The notes beneath the pieces were generated by a model. It was given only the letters and a program-made list of their open reading frames with translations, was not told the DNA's origin and made no database searches. Shown here piece by piece: positions 27,067 through 37,093 of a stretch of 64,000 bases of DNA. Position 1 is the first letter of the stretch; the number at the start of each line of letters is the position of its first letter. The position numbers and the translations under genes are program-made. Source of the stretch: Gloeobacter morelensis MG652769. Lineage in GTDB: Bacteria; Cyanobacteriota; Cyanobacteriia; Gloeobacterales; Gloeobacteraceae. The stretch lies in contig NZ_CP063845.1 in assembly GCF_021018745.1 (NCBI RefSeq), positions 4,278,001 to 4,342,000 of the forward strand, written 5' to 3'.

Positions 27067-27864
27067 TTAATGTCTGTCCACACTTGGTTGCCCAATCAGT
27101 ATGACCGGGTCACCGACCGTTTGAGCAAGCACCTGCCGGGCGCAACCACCGGCGACGGCCACCTCGACGAAGCCGTGGCTGCCCACCAGTGCCAGCATCT
27201 CTCCCCGAGGAACATCGCTGTAAGTGTGGCCACCGGGAATGGTCCAATTCCCCAGAACGACACGCCACTGTCGGCCCACGACAACCTCGCCCGGAAAATT
27301 GGTAATCAAGTTCCCAAAGCGATCGACAGCCTGGATTGCCCCTGCGTAGCCTTCCGCCGTTGCCCGACAATCGGGCAGATCCAATACCACCAGGCTTGCC
27401 GCATCGATGGGGCAGCCCAGTTGCTCGAAAGGTACGCCGCTCGACAGGTGGGCGCCCACTGGGGCAAAGATGTCGCGCCCGTGAAAGGTGGCACTCGGGG
27501 ATGGGGTGCGCCAGTAGCGACATTCCGTAAGTTCGACAGCAGCCATCGCCGGCGTAACAGCCAGGATGCCACTCAGCAGTCCGTTGTCGGGAGCGACGAA
27601 AAATGCCTCCTCGCAGCGGACAGCCACGGCCCGCCGAGCGCCGCCCACCCCCGGATCGACTACTGCGACGTGGACCGTGCCCACCGGAAAGTACGGACAG
27701 GTACTCATCAGACAGAAGCGCCCGGCGGCGATATCCTGGGGCGGCACCAGATGGGTGATGTCGATTACCTGCGCCTGCGGAGCGATGGCGGCGATTGCCC
27801 CTTTCATCTGGGCAACGTAGCCGTCTACCAGACCAAAGTCGCTCAGCAGCGCAATCAGGCCCAT
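27067..27864 (-). CDS. SAM hydroxide adenosyltransferase / SAM hydrolase (DUF62 family)
   Basis: A 265-residue member of the family that cleaves S-adenosylmethionine with water to adenosine and methionine; fluorinase and chlorinase are relatives. The N-terminal catalytic domain has ALLSDFGLVDGYVAQMKGAI, then VHVAVVDPGVGG and FFVAPDNGLLSG. A GRDIFAPVGAHL segment leads into the C-terminal barrel with QAVDRFGNLITNF. The conserved Asp of SDFG and the DPGVG and APDNG motifs are all present. It lies between a methyltransferase and a DUF1824 gene with gaps of 2 and 4 bp, forming a three-gene unit. Confidence 0.9.
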   Translation of the reverse strand: MGLIALLSDFGLVDGYVAQMKGAIAAIAPQAQVIDITHLVPPQDIAAGRFCLMSTCPYFPVGTVHVAVVDPGVGGARRAVAVRCEEAFFVAPDNGLLSGILAVTPAMAAVELTECRYWRTPSPSATFHGRDIFAPVGAHLSSGVPFEQLGCPIDAASLVVLDLPDCRATAEGYAGAIQAVDRFGNLITNFPGEVVVGRQWRVVLGNWTIPGGHTYSDVPRGEMLALVGSHGFVEVAVAGGCARQVLAQTVGDPVILIGQPSVDRH

Positions 27865-27866
27865 CG

Positions 27867-28553
27867 CTAGGCGCGTTCGACTAAGAACGTGTGCAGGAGT
27901 TCGCCGCTATTTTCAGCCTGGATCGCTCCGACGGCGGCAAGGGCGCGCTTCCAATCGGCAAGCGGCACCGCCACCACCTCCAGACCCAGGTACATCTGGC
28001 CGATGCTCCAGTCCTCGAACCAGGCCGAATCGGGGTCGGCCACTTCCCAGAGCAAGCGGCCCCCGACTTTGAGCACCCGCCGCACCGCCGCGATCACCGC
28101 CTCGCTGTAGCCCAGGGGCACAAATGGGTTGAACCCCGCCGCGATCACCAGGTCGAACTGGCCCTCGGGGTAGCGGTCCAGATCGTGGGGCGGCGCCTCC
28201 TGCAGATCTTTGAAAAGCTTCGAATTGAGCTGGGGGGCGCGGGCGCGCACGGCGCGCACCATCGCCCCGTCGAGATCAGTTCCCCAAAACAACGCTCCCC
28301 ACTCCACCCACGGATCGGTCAGAAAACTGGGGCCACAACCGATATACAGGCAGCGCTCGTTTTTTTGGGGGCGGTGGACCTGCCAGAAAGGGATGCCCAG
28401 GCGCGCCGTGAGCTTGCCCGCCAGCGTCTCGCGCCAAAAAGGCAACGCCTGTACCTCGTCTGGCAACCGCCCAGAAAGCGGCAGGCGGGAATTGTTTTCG
28501 CGCTCCCGGTGCTCCGCCAGCGCCTGGAGCATCGGTATCCATTCACTCTGCAA
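27867..28553 (-). CDS. Class I SAM-dependent methyltransferase, cyanobacterial
   Basis: A 228-residue methyltransferase-like protein. SAM-binding motif I is RCLYIGCGPSFLTDP (about 67-81) and the acidic motif II is FWGTDLDGAMV. Later motifs are FDLVIAAGFNPFVPLGY and VLKVGGRLLWEVADP. The substrate is unknown. The apparent start is TTG 28553; an ATG at 28532 is an alternative. It heads a unit with the SAM hydrolase, which could remove SAM or by-products locally; that is speculation. Confidence 0.75.
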   Translation of the reverse strand: MQSEWIPMLQALAEHRERENNSRLPLSGRLPDEVQALPFWRETLAGKLTARLGIPFWQVHRPQKNERCLYIGCGPSFLTDPWVEWGALFWGTDLDGAMVRAVRARAPQLNSKLFKDLQEAPPHDLDRYPEGQFDLVIAAGFNPFVPLGYSEAVIAAVRRVLKVGGRLLWEVADPDSAWFEDWSIGQMYLGLEVVAVPLADWKRALAAVGAIQAENSGELLHTFLVERA

Positions 28554-28793
28554 TGCGCTTACCTCTCAACAGAACTGCAATTCGCTCATCGATTCCATGC
28601 AGGAATGCTTATAAAACACAAGAAAATTTCTGCTAAAGCAGCCTTTTCGCAGTTGCTTCGTCTTGCCTATAACTTTATCGCGGAAAATCCAGGTCATATT
28701 TGCCCACGAAAGGTATAGCGCAGGACTTCGCTCCCTAGTGAGCCCGCAATAGACTGCTCTTGTTTGACTAATTGTTTCCTGTAAGGAGTGGGC

Positions 28794-30212
28794 ATGGTTC
28801 GAAAAGTCGGCGGGGTTGCTTCAGTTGTAGCAGCGTTGGGTTTGTTGCTGAGTGCTCGGGCGCAGGCGTTCGAGATCGCGGGCACCACTTCGCCCTGGTC
28901 GGCAAGCGGCACCTTTGAGCTGTGGCAACTCGACAGCCTCCTGCGCCGTCCGTCGGCCCCCCAACCGTCCGCCGTGAGCCCGGAAGACCCGGTGAGCAAC
29001 GCGGTCGTGGCCAATTTTGACTTTGATGAATTCTTTGAGCCGCTGGAGGCAGCCGTCCCGGGCGGCAGCGGCAACTTCAGCTCGGCACTGCTGGCGAAGT
29101 TGGGCGGCGGCCAGGTCGGCTTTATCGGCAGCAGCCTCGCCAATACCAGCAGCGGCATCTATGCCGTGGGAATCGACGGAACGGGCCCCAGGCGGATCGT
29201 CGATACGACCACGGCGGTCCCGGGCGGCAGTGGTCGCTTTGTCAACGGCGGCTTCGACGTGCTGGGCATCGAAGGACAGAATCTCTTGTTCACCGGCACC
29301 GACGCCGCGGGGGATCTGGGTTACTTTCTGGCCAGTGGCACGTCCCTGGCGCGCCTCGACGCGGAGCGCTTCGCGCTGCCCGGCGGGGCGGAGCTGTTCG
29401 ACATCGAAGGCATCAAGATCGACGGCGGCCAGTTTTTCTTTCGGGCGAGCTTTTTTGAGACCGCCGGCGGCACCGCCCGCGAAGGCATCTTCAGCAGCAA
29501 CCTGGATCTGAGCGGTCTTTCGACGCTGCTCAGTACCGCCGGTTTGCCCCCGAGCACGGTCTTCGCCGCCGACACCACCGACCTGCGCGGTCTCGACGTC
29601 CAGGAGGGCAACGTCGTCGCCATCACCGGCACCCGCGACTTCGGCGGCTTCGTTCCCCAGGGCCTCTACGCCAATTTCGGCGGCGATCAAATGGAAATCG
29701 TCGTCCTCGGTGAGACCCGCGCGCCGGACGGGGGGGTGTTCACGAGTTTCTCAGCTTCGCGCAATGTCTCCCTTGACGGCACGTCGCTGGCCTTTTTGGG
29801 GCGCACCGATGCGGGCCAGAGCGGCGTGTACGCCTACGTGGGCGGCAGGCTGGTCACCATCGCCAATCTGGGCACAGCGGACCCGAACGGGGCCGGCAAC
29901 CTGACGGCCTTCGGTGGGAACGTGCTGGTCGAAGGCAGCCGGGTCTACTTTGACGCGCTCAACGGCAGCGGACAACTCACCAACTACGTGGCGAACCTGG
30001 ACGGACAGATCCTGGGCACCTTTGAGTCCGACGGCAACATCTTCGTGCCCACCGACCGCCGCGACGGCGACATCATCGTCAACGCTCCTTTTGAGACCAC
30101 CGAAATTCCCGAACCGACCGTCGGGGCAGCAGGCGGGATGCTGGCGCTTTTGGGTGCGGCGGCCTGGCGCCGGCGTCCCCGGCGCCGGGCGCGTCCGGTC
30201 GCCAAGAGCTAA
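28794..30212 (+). CDS. Exported repeat protein with a PEP-CTERM-type sorting signal
   Basis: A 472-residue secreted protein. A signal peptide (ASVVAALGLLLSARAQA) is followed by repeats of about 45-60 residues with the pattern VPGGSG..F..LGG..V.F.G....GIY, consistent with a beta-propeller. The C-terminus IPEPTVGAAGGMLALLGAAA followed by RRRPRRRARP is a PEP-CTERM sorting tail: PEP, hydrophobic helix, basic end. An exosortase would cleave it; none is in the window. AAGGAG lies before the ATG at 28794. Its stop overlaps the valS stop on the other strand by a few bases. Confidence 0.8.
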   Translation: MVRKVGGVASVVAALGLLLSARAQAFEIAGTTSPWSASGTFELWQLDSLLRRPSAPQPSAVSPEDPVSNAVVANFDFDEFFEPLEAAVPGGSGNFSSALLAKLGGGQVGFIGSSLANTSSGIYAVGIDGTGPRRIVDTTTAVPGGSGRFVNGGFDVLGIEGQNLLFTGTDAAGDLGYFLASGTSLARLDAERFALPGGAELFDIEGIKIDGGQFFFRASFFETAGGTAREGIFSSNLDLSGLSTLLSTAGLPPSTVFAADTTDLRGLDVQEGNVVAITGTRDFGGFVPQGLYANFGGDQMEIVVLGETRAPDGGVFTSFSASRNVSLDGTSLAFLGRTDAGQSGVYAYVGGRLVTIANLGTADPNGAGNLTAFGGNVLVEGSRVYFDALNGSGQLTNYVANLDGQILGTFESDGNIFVPTDRRDGDIIVNAPFETTEIPEPTVGAAGGMLALLGAAAWRRRPRRRARPVAKS

Positions 30213-32902
30213 CTTTCCAGACGGGAAAGCTGCTCGGCTAATATTGCCGCTTGAGCCCTCTGCTCGGCGAGTTTGGCGCGGCTTTCGGTCACCAGTTCGG
30301 CCGGGGCATTCGCCAGGTAGCTCTCGTTATCGAGCCGGGCGGCGAGCGCGCCGCTTTCTTTATCCAGCTTCTCTAAAGAGCGCCGGATCTTCCCCGCCAG
30401 AGCCGCCACGTCCACCAGCCCGCCCAAAGGCAGCATCACCTGTACGGTACCGGCCACGCCCACCGCCACCTGCTTGAGGTGCTCGTCGGCCACCTCTTCG
30501 AGGGGCAGTTGCTCGACGCGGCCCAGATAGGCGATGGCCTGGCGGGTCGCTTCGATGGCGGCGCGCTCCTCGGCGTTGCGCGAAGCCAGGCGCACCGCGG
30601 GCAGGGTGCGCAAAGGCGGCACCTGGGCAAAGGCGCGCAAGTTGCGGATCGTGCGCACTATCTGCTGCATGAGGACAAATTCGGCAGGGGGCTCCTCGGG
30701 CAGGTCCGTTCCCGTGGGAAAGGGCTGCACGCAGATCGAAGCCACTGCCTGAGGCTGGTGGAGCAGTTGCCAAATCTCCTCGCTCAGGTGCGGCATCCAG
30801 GGGTGCAGCAGGCGCAAGGTCCGATCGAGTACGGCCGCAAGCACCTGCTGGGCGCCTCTGCGGGTCTCGAGCGCCTCCAGGCGGGGCTTGGCCAACTCCA
30901 CATACCAGTCGCAAAAATCGTCCCAGATAAATTCGTACAGAGAACGCGCCGCTTCCCCGAGGGCGTAGCGGCCCAGTAATCCGTCGATCTGCCGTGCTGT
31001 CTGGCCCAGCCGACCCAAGATCCAGCGATCTTCTAAGGTGAGCGAGCCGGGATCCGGTGCCCCGAGTACGGCGGGGGTGAGTTCATCCAGGTTCATCAGC
31101 ACGAAGCGGCTGGCGTTCCAGATTTTGTTGGCAAAGCGCTTGCTCGCGTCGACTGCGCCCGATTCGCCCGTCTTGCGGTTGTAGTCGAAGCGCACATCCT
31201 GCCCGGCCCCCGTCACCTCGCGCACGAGGGTGTAGCGCAGAGCGTCGGTGCCGTACTTGTCCATCATTTCGATGGGGTCGATGCCGTTGCCCTTGGTCTT
31301 CGACATCTTCTGGCCTTTTTCGTCGCGCACCAGGCCGTTGATATAAACGGTCTCAAAAGGAATCTGGCCGGTAAATTCGCCCGCCATCATCGCCATGCGC
31401 GCCACCCAGAAGAAGATGATATCGAACCCGGTCGACATCAGCGCGTTCGGGTAAAAGACTCCCAGATCTTCGGTCTGCTCGGGCCAGCCCAGGGTGGTAA
31501 ACGGCCACAGCGACGAGCTGAACCAGGTGTCGAGGACATCTTGATCGCGCTGGAGCTGCACAGCCGGCCCGTAGCGCTCACGAGCGACGGCGAACGCTTC
31601 CGCTTCGTCGTGGGCCACCACGTACTCGCCCTCGCTTCCGGCCACAAACCAGGCGGGAATCTGGTGGCCCCACCACAACTGCCGCGAGATATTCCAGGGA
31701 CGGATGCGCACCAGCCAATCGCGGTAGACCTTGCCCCAGCGTTCGGGCACGAAGGCGGGCTGATTCTGGCTGTCGAAAGCTTCGAGTACCCGGGCGGCCA
31801 TCCCCGACACATCGAGAAACCACTGATCCGACAGGTACGGTTCGATGGGCACGCCCCCCCGCTCCGAGTAAGGCACGTTGTGAATGTGGTCTTCGATGCC
31901 CACCAGCCAGCCTTCGGCCTCGGCCCGGGCGACTACCCGCTTGCGCACCACAAAGCGATCGAGCCCTGCGTAGGGACCGGCATTCTCGTTGTAGGTACCG
32001 TCCGGGTTGAGCAGGTTGATCATCGGCAAACCGTGGCGATGGCCGATTTCAAAGTCGTTCGGGTCGTGGGCGGGGGTCACTTTGACCGCCCCGGTGCCAA
32101 ATTCGCGATCCACCGCCGCGTCGCCCACGATCACGATGCGCCGTCCGAGAATGGGCAGCACCGCCTCGCGGCCGATGAGGTGTTTGTAGCGCGGATCCTC
32201 CGGATGCACCGCAACTCCCGTATCCCCCAGCATCGTCTCGGGGCGGGTGGTGGCCACCACCAGAAATTCGTCGCTATCTGCCACCGGGTACTTCAGCTGC
32301 CACAGGTGGCCTTTTTCTTCCTTATCGTCCACCTCCAGATCCGAGACGGCCGTCTGGGAGGCCGGGCACCAGTTGACCAGGGACTTGCCGCGGTAAATCA
32401 AGTTCTTGCGGTGCAGATCGACGAAGACTTTCACCACCGCCCGGTTGCGCTTCTCATCGAGGGTAAAGCTCTCGCGCGTCCAATCGAGCGAGAGCCCGAG
32501 ACGGCGCAACTGGCTGCGGATGGTATCCTGCGACTGCTCTTTCCAGGCCCAGGCGCGCTCCAGGAACGCCTCGCGCCCCAGATCGAAGCGGGTCTTGCCT
32601 TCTTGGCGCAGTTGTTTTTCAAGCACCGTGTGCACGGCGATGCTCGCGTGGTCGGTCCCCGGCAGCCAGAGGGTCTTGAAACCTTTCATGCGCCGGTAGC
32701 GCACCACCACGTCCGGCAGCGTAAAACAGAGGGCGTGGCCCATGTGCAGCGAACCGGTGACGTTCGGGGGCGGCAGCACGACGCTGTAGGGTTCCCCGGG
32801 GCTGTCGGCGGCGGGCGAAAACAAGCGGTGCTCCTCCCAGAAGCGTTGCCAGCGCGGTTCGGCGTCGAACGGATCATATTGACTGGGTAGGGTGCGCGCC
32901 AT
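30209..32902 (-). CDS. valS: Valyl-tRNA synthetase
   Basis: An 897-residue class I synthetase that charges tRNA-Val. The HIGH motif is in PPPNVTGSLHMGHAL (about 43-57) and the KMSKS motif in KGQKMSKTKGNGIDP. The CP1 editing domain includes TTRPETMLGDTGVAV. A C-terminal coiled-coil arm (about 830-897) is typical of ValRS. The ATG at 32902 precedes the conserved RTLPSQYDPFDAEPRW; an in-phase upstream extension has no family similarity. Confidence 0.97.
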   Translation of the reverse strand: MARTLPSQYDPFDAEPRWQRFWEEHRLFSPAADSPGEPYSVVLPPPNVTGSLHMGHALCFTLPDVVVRYRRMKGFKTLWLPGTDHASIAVHTVLEKQLRQEGKTRFDLGREAFLERAWAWKEQSQDTIRSQLRRLGLSLDWTRESFTLDEKRNRAVVKVFVDLHRKNLIYRGKSLVNWCPASQTAVSDLEVDDKEEKGHLWQLKYPVADSDEFLVVATTRPETMLGDTGVAVHPEDPRYKHLIGREAVLPILGRRIVIVGDAAVDREFGTGAVKVTPAHDPNDFEIGHRHGLPMINLLNPDGTYNENAGPYAGLDRFVVRKRVVARAEAEGWLVGIEDHIHNVPYSERGGVPIEPYLSDQWFLDVSGMAARVLEAFDSQNQPAFVPERWGKVYRDWLVRIRPWNISRQLWWGHQIPAWFVAGSEGEYVVAHDEAEAFAVARERYGPAVQLQRDQDVLDTWFSSSLWPFTTLGWPEQTEDLGVFYPNALMSTGFDIIFFWVARMAMMAGEFTGQIPFETVYINGLVRDEKGQKMSKTKGNGIDPIEMMDKYGTDALRYTLVREVTGAGQDVRFDYNRKTGESGAVDASKRFANKIWNASRFVLMNLDELTPAVLGAPDPGSLTLEDRWILGRLGQTARQIDGLLGRYALGEAARSLYEFIWDDFCDWYVELAKPRLEALETRRGAQQVLAAVLDRTLRLLHPWMPHLSEEIWQLLHQPQAVASICVQPFPTGTDLPEEPPAEFVLMQQIVRTIRNLRAFAQVPPLRTLPAVRLASRNAEERAAIEATRQAIAYLGRVEQLPLEEVADEHLKQVAVGVAGTVQVMLPLGGLVDVAALAGKIRRSLEKLDKESGALAARLDNESYLANAPAELVTESRAKLAEQRAQAAILAEQLSRLES

Positions 32903-33038
32903 GGCGGTGAATCGACAAACGGTGCCCTCCATCGTAGCGTCCGGGCCCGAGTGGCCGAAAGCGCAGGTATCGACGGCAACTTGCGATCGGGGGCCTGGCT
33001 GATTACCGTGGTGGCAGTGGCAGTTAAGGAATCGCAAC

Positions 33039-33830
33039 ATGCTTGTCGGCCTGCACAACCACACCTGCTTCTCGGACGGTCGCTATAGCCCCGCCGCCCT
33101 GGTCGCCCAGGCGGAAGCCCTGGGATACGAGCGGCTCGCCATCACCGACCACAACTCGGTGGCGGGCTGGCAGAGCCTCGAATCGCTGCCCGCCTGGGTG
33201 GTGCCTGGGATTGAATTGAGTACGCTCAGCGACGGCGGCACCGAGGTGCATATCCTGGGCCTGTGGCTGGAGCCCCAGGGCCGCCTGCTCGAACATACCC
33301 GTACTTTTCAAGACGAATACAACCGCCTATGGCGCGACGGCATTCAAGATGCCACCGGCGACGCGGATCTGGCCACCCTCGCTTTTGACCCGACCACCCG
33401 CGATCAAGTCATCGATCGCCTAGGCTCCACCGTCGGCGCCCTCAAAGCGCTGCACGCCTGGGCCGCTGCCCACAGCGACGCCTACTTGGAGCGGCTCAGG
33501 CCGCGCATACCCCACTGGCGCGACGGTATCGCCTGGCTGCGCGAGTCGCAGGCGACCGTGGGCCTCGCCCATCCCCAGCGCTACCCGGATCTGCCCGAGA
33601 TGGAAGAGTTGCTTGCAGCGGTCGATGCCATCGAAGTGATCCACCCGGATCATCCCCTCGACCGGCAGCAGTACTGGCTGGAGCAAGCGCAAAAGCGGGG
33701 CAAAGCCTGCTGGGGCAGCCACGACTACCATGGCTGGTCGGGCTCCCAACGCGACGGCCTGCTCCCGCCTATCGGTCTCGAAGACGGCTGGCTCAGTTCG
33801 AGTCGGTGCGTGAATACGCCTTTGCCTTAA
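33039..33830 (+). CDS. PHP-domain metal-dependent phosphoesterase
   Basis: A 263-residue protein of the polymerase-and-histidinol-phosphatase superfamily. Metal-binding motifs are LHNHTCFSDGRYSP (residues 5-18), AITDHNSVAGW (about 35-45), PGIELST with a later EVHILGLW, and C-terminal WGSHDYHGW. Relatives hydrolyse nucleoside 3',5'-bisphosphates or oligoribonucleotides; the substrate here is unknown. AAGGA precedes the ATG at 33039. Its end overlaps the convergent small membrane-protein gene by 38 bp. Confidence 0.87.
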   Translation: MLVGLHNHTCFSDGRYSPAALVAQAEALGYERLAITDHNSVAGWQSLESLPAWVVPGIELSTLSDGGTEVHILGLWLEPQGRLLEHTRTFQDEYNRLWRDGIQDATGDADLATLAFDPTTRDQVIDRLGSTVGALKALHAWAAAHSDAYLERLRPRIPHWRDGIAWLRESQATVGLAHPQRYPDLPEMEELLAAVDAIEVIHPDHPLDRQQYWLEQAQKRGKACWGSHDYHGWSGSQRDGLLPPIGLEDGWLSSSRCVNTPLP

Positions 33831-34101
33831 GGGCGCTGTCGTCGAAATAGTTGGTCTGGTAGACCTCGATGTGACTAAATAGCGTCGTCACGAACGCAAA
33901 GAGCAAAAACGGCAGCGAGACGACGATAATCAGCCCGATCGCTCCGAGGGCCAGTACCGGTGAACTCCCCATCAGCGACAGCGACAGCGCCAGGATGACG
34001 AAGATGCCGATGAGCCAGACGACGACCTGGCCGTAGATGTCCCCGAAGGTCAGCGTGCATACAAGTCGATACTTTTTGGTGAATTTGTCCAGGCCGTTCA
34101 T
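33793..34101 (-). CDS. Small two-helix membrane protein, uncharacterised
   Basis: A 102-residue hypothetical protein with two predicted membrane helices: VVVWLIGIFVILALSLSLMG (about 26-45) and an Ala/Leu/Ile-rich helix (about 50-73). The N-terminus is charged (NGLDKFTKKYR) and the soluble C-terminal tail includes SHIEVYQTNYFDDSALKAKA. No known family is recognised. Its 3' end overlaps the PHP gene on the other strand by 38 bp. Confidence 0.7.
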   Translation of the reverse strand: MNGLDKFTKKYRLVCTLTFGDIYGQVVVWLIGIFVILALSLSLMGSSPVLALGAIGLIIVVSLPFLLFAFVTTLFSHIEVYQTNYFDDSALKAKAYSRTDSN

Positions 34102-34206
34102 ATTGCGTCCCTCCGCCTTCCTTCGAGGAATTCAACGAATACATAAATTGTAGTGAGCTTCTCGAAGGCGTTGAGAATGATTGCGATATATTTCAGCAGT
34201 CAGGCT

Positions 34207-34812
34207 CTAAAATGGCAGCCGCTTCGTCAGGTTGGCGTGGTTCTGGGCGCGCAGGTATTCGACGAAGCTGAGCAGTTCCTCGTCACTCAGTTCATTGCGG
34301 CTGCGCTTGCCGTAGGTCTGTACCAGATGGCTGCGGCCGGCTTTGGCGTCCATGTCGATGGCCGACATCAAGCTCAAGCTCTCAGTCATCAGTGCGTCGC
34401 GGTCGAACGGTTCGCCCGCCGCCTCCGGGGGTTCCTCCTCGAAAGGGGCGGCCGGTTCGATGTCCGGTTCCGGGTAGAGCGGGCCGCTGTTGTCGAACAG
34501 TCCCGGCCGCGCGGGCTGGGGGGCGGCGGCCGCCTGCGGGGCGGGAGCCGGGGGAGCGGGCGGCGGTACGACCGCGAGCAGCCGGCCCGACTCCAGACCG
34601 GCGAAGGCGCAGGCGCGCAAAATCGCCTGCTCCTCGGCGCGGCCGACGTCCGCGGTATTTTCGCAAGGGGCGTGGGCGGTAAATTCCTGCTCCGCGAGCA
34701 CTAAGGTCGCCCGCACCACCAACCCGTCACCCAGGGCCGCAACTTCGGTGCGCAGGGCGCGCAGATCCGATTGGCGTGCTTTTTCCAAAACTGTCTTTAG
34801 TGCTGCGTCCAT
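34207..34812 (-). CDS. Uncharacterised cyanobacterial protein with a Pro/Ala linker
   Basis: A 201-residue protein with three parts. The N-terminal domain (1-77) opens MDAALKTVLEKARQSDLRAL and has ALGDGLVVRATLVLAEQEF. A Pro/Ala-rich acidic linker covers about 80-135. A C-terminal helical domain has YGKRSRNELSDEELLSFVEY followed by LRAQ. I do not recognise the family. The ATG at 34812 opens the conserved-looking domain; the open frame extends upstream only as a shadow of the neighbouring gene. Confidence 0.6.
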   Translation of the reverse strand: MDAALKTVLEKARQSDLRALRTEVAALGDGLVVRATLVLAEQEFTAHAPCENTADVGRAEEQAILRACAFAGLESGRLLAVVPPPAPPAPAPQAAAAPQPARPGLFDNSGPLYPEPDIEPAAPFEEEPPEAAGEPFDRDALMTESLSLMSAIDMDAKAGRSHLVQTYGKRSRNELSDEELLSFVEYLRAQNHANLTKRLPF

Positions 34813-34858
34813 ATAATGATCCCGACTTCGCGCTAGCCGTAGTTTAGAGCACCGGCCG

Positions 34859-35221
34859 TTAGGAAAGCCAGCGGGTGAGCAGATTGCCCACCTGATCGAG
34901 CGGCGAAAGCGCGGGCAGATCCGCCCGGCGCACCTCGACAAGCACGCGCTTGCCCAAAGGCGTCAGCCGAAAGCGATCGGTGATGCCCTGGCCGTCCACT
35001 TCGCGGCGCACCACCCCGACTCGAAAAAGCCACATCAGTTCGTCCTCGGCGGCACCCTCAGAAAGGGGCTGCCGGGTCAGGCCACCTGCATGGGCGCGCT
35101 CACCGGCGAACTCGGCCACCGCGAGGCTGCGCTTGGCCATCGAAGCAAGCCCCGCCGCTGCAATCGCCCCAAGGCGCATCGCCCGCACCGCCCGTTCGAC
35201 TGTCTGAAGGTCGAGATCCAC
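34859..35221 (-). CDS. Npun_F0494-like winged-helix protein
   Basis: A 120-residue protein that looks like a small helical/winged-helix domain. Helices are LQTVERAVRAMRLGAIAAAG and SMAKRSLAVAEFAGE, followed by DELMWLFRVGVVRREVDGQG and a wing-like strand, then FRLTPLGKRVLVE, typical of the end of a wHTH. It resembles a cyanobacterial family of unknown function (Npun_F0494-like); that match is from memory of the pattern and is moderate. A DNA-binding role is plausible but unproved. Confidence 0.55.
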   Translation of the reverse strand: MDLDLQTVERAVRAMRLGAIAAAGLASMAKRSLAVAEFAGERAHAGGLTRQPLSEGAAEDELMWLFRVGVVRREVDGQGITDRFRLTPLGKRVLVEVRRADLPALSPLDQVGNLLTRWLS

Positions 35222-35274
35222 GCAATCGCTCTCCTGACTCGTCCGTTTTGCCGAATCTTTGTTAGTGTAAAGTT

Positions 35275-35448
35275 ATGTTAACCACAGCGATTATAGCAGT
35301 GTTGTTGTTGGGGTGGGCTATCCACCTGGTCGAGCGGGGCTGGCGGCAGCGGGAGGAGGACCTGGTGCTTGCGGGTGGCCTGGTCGTCCTGACTGCCGGA
35401 GCCGTATTGCTGGTTTACTCGTTAATCTCGCGTTTGTTCAGCCTCTAG
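35275..35448 (+). CDS. Small 57-residue two-helix membrane protein
   Basis: ATG 35275 opens MLTTAIIAVLLLGWAIHLVE, then RGWRQREEDL, then a second hydrophobic stretch (VLAGGLVVLTAGAVLLVYSL) and a TAG at 35446-35448. It is a hairpin of two membrane helices with a charged connecting loop. It sits between the divergent Npun_F0494-like gene and the atp cluster. The clear helix-loop-helix pattern supports a real gene, but there is no recognisable family and no strong ribosome-binding site. Confidence 0.5.
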   Translation: MLTTAIIAVLLLGWAIHLVERGWRQREEDLVLAGGLVVLTAGAVLLVYSLISRLFSL

Positions 35449-35546
35449 TCGGGCACCGAGCGAGTACCCGGCATTGGGAATGCACAACTTCTGTCGACTA
35501 AGCAAAAATTCCTACTGAATCTTAAGGTTTGTTGCGCAGCCTATGG

Positions 35547-35552
35547 TATAGT
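35547..35552 (+). promoter_or_regulatory. Candidate -10 element for the atp cluster
   Basis: TATAGT lies 48 bp before the atpI start in an otherwise G+C-rich sequence. No convincing -35 box is at the right distance (TTAAGG at 35522 is 19 bp away), so this is tentative. Confidence 0.3.
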
Positions 35553-35599
35553 GAAGCCGAAAACCTGTTTTCGCAGCCGATCTGGTTCAGCGGGGGAAG

Positions 35600-36004
35600 A
35601 TGTTGAGCGAATCGCCGGCCGAGGGATCCCAACCGACAACGGTGGGTGATTCCATGGCAGACTACCACGCGCTGAGGCGGCGGATCTATCTGACAGTTGT
35701 CGTCATTGCTGCTTTTGCGTTCGTGGTGGTCGGTTTCGCTTATTCATTGAATACGGCTTTAAGTTACCTTCTGGGTGCGGGCGGTGGCCTACTATACTTT
35801 CGGATGCTCGATCGCAGCATCCAGGGTATTGGCGAGGGCAACCGCCGTCTAGGAGGGCCGGCGCGCGTCGGACTTTTCGCCGTCCTGATGGTGATGGCAA
35901 TCAAGTCCGGATCACTCGAGATTCTGCCGACTTTCTTTGGTTTTTTGACCATCAAGGCGGCGATCCTCGTCGACACTTTGCGGACGCTGTTCGGTGACGT
36001 TTAG
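35600..36004 (+). CDS. atpI: ATP synthase protein I
   Basis: A 134-residue membrane protein that helps assemble the c-ring of F-type ATP synthase. A polar N-terminus is followed by helices at about 30-52 (YLTVVVIAAFAFVVVGFAYS), 55-72 and 90-125. It is the first gene of the atp cluster in its usual cyanobacterial position, 27 bp before atpB. The start may instead be the ATG at 35654 (MADYHALRRR), since the purine-rich stretch before 35600 is very close to the ATG. Confidence 0.8.
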   Translation: MLSESPAEGSQPTTVGDSMADYHALRRRIYLTVVVIAAFAFVVVGFAYSLNTALSYLLGAGGGLLYFRMLDRSIQGIGEGNRRLGGPARVGLFAVLMVMAIKSGSLEILPTFFGFLTIKAAILVDTLRTLFGDV

Positions 36005-36031
36005 ACGGGTTGGCACTTGGAGGACGGTTGG

Positions 36032-37071
<1,040 letters not shown>

Positions 37072-37093
37072 GCCGCTGGCGGAGGGGTTGATC

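Noticed and set aside
31541-32890. 449-codon plus-strand open frame
   Set aside because: Antisense to valS, with low-complexity, His/Ala-rich composition and no motifs.
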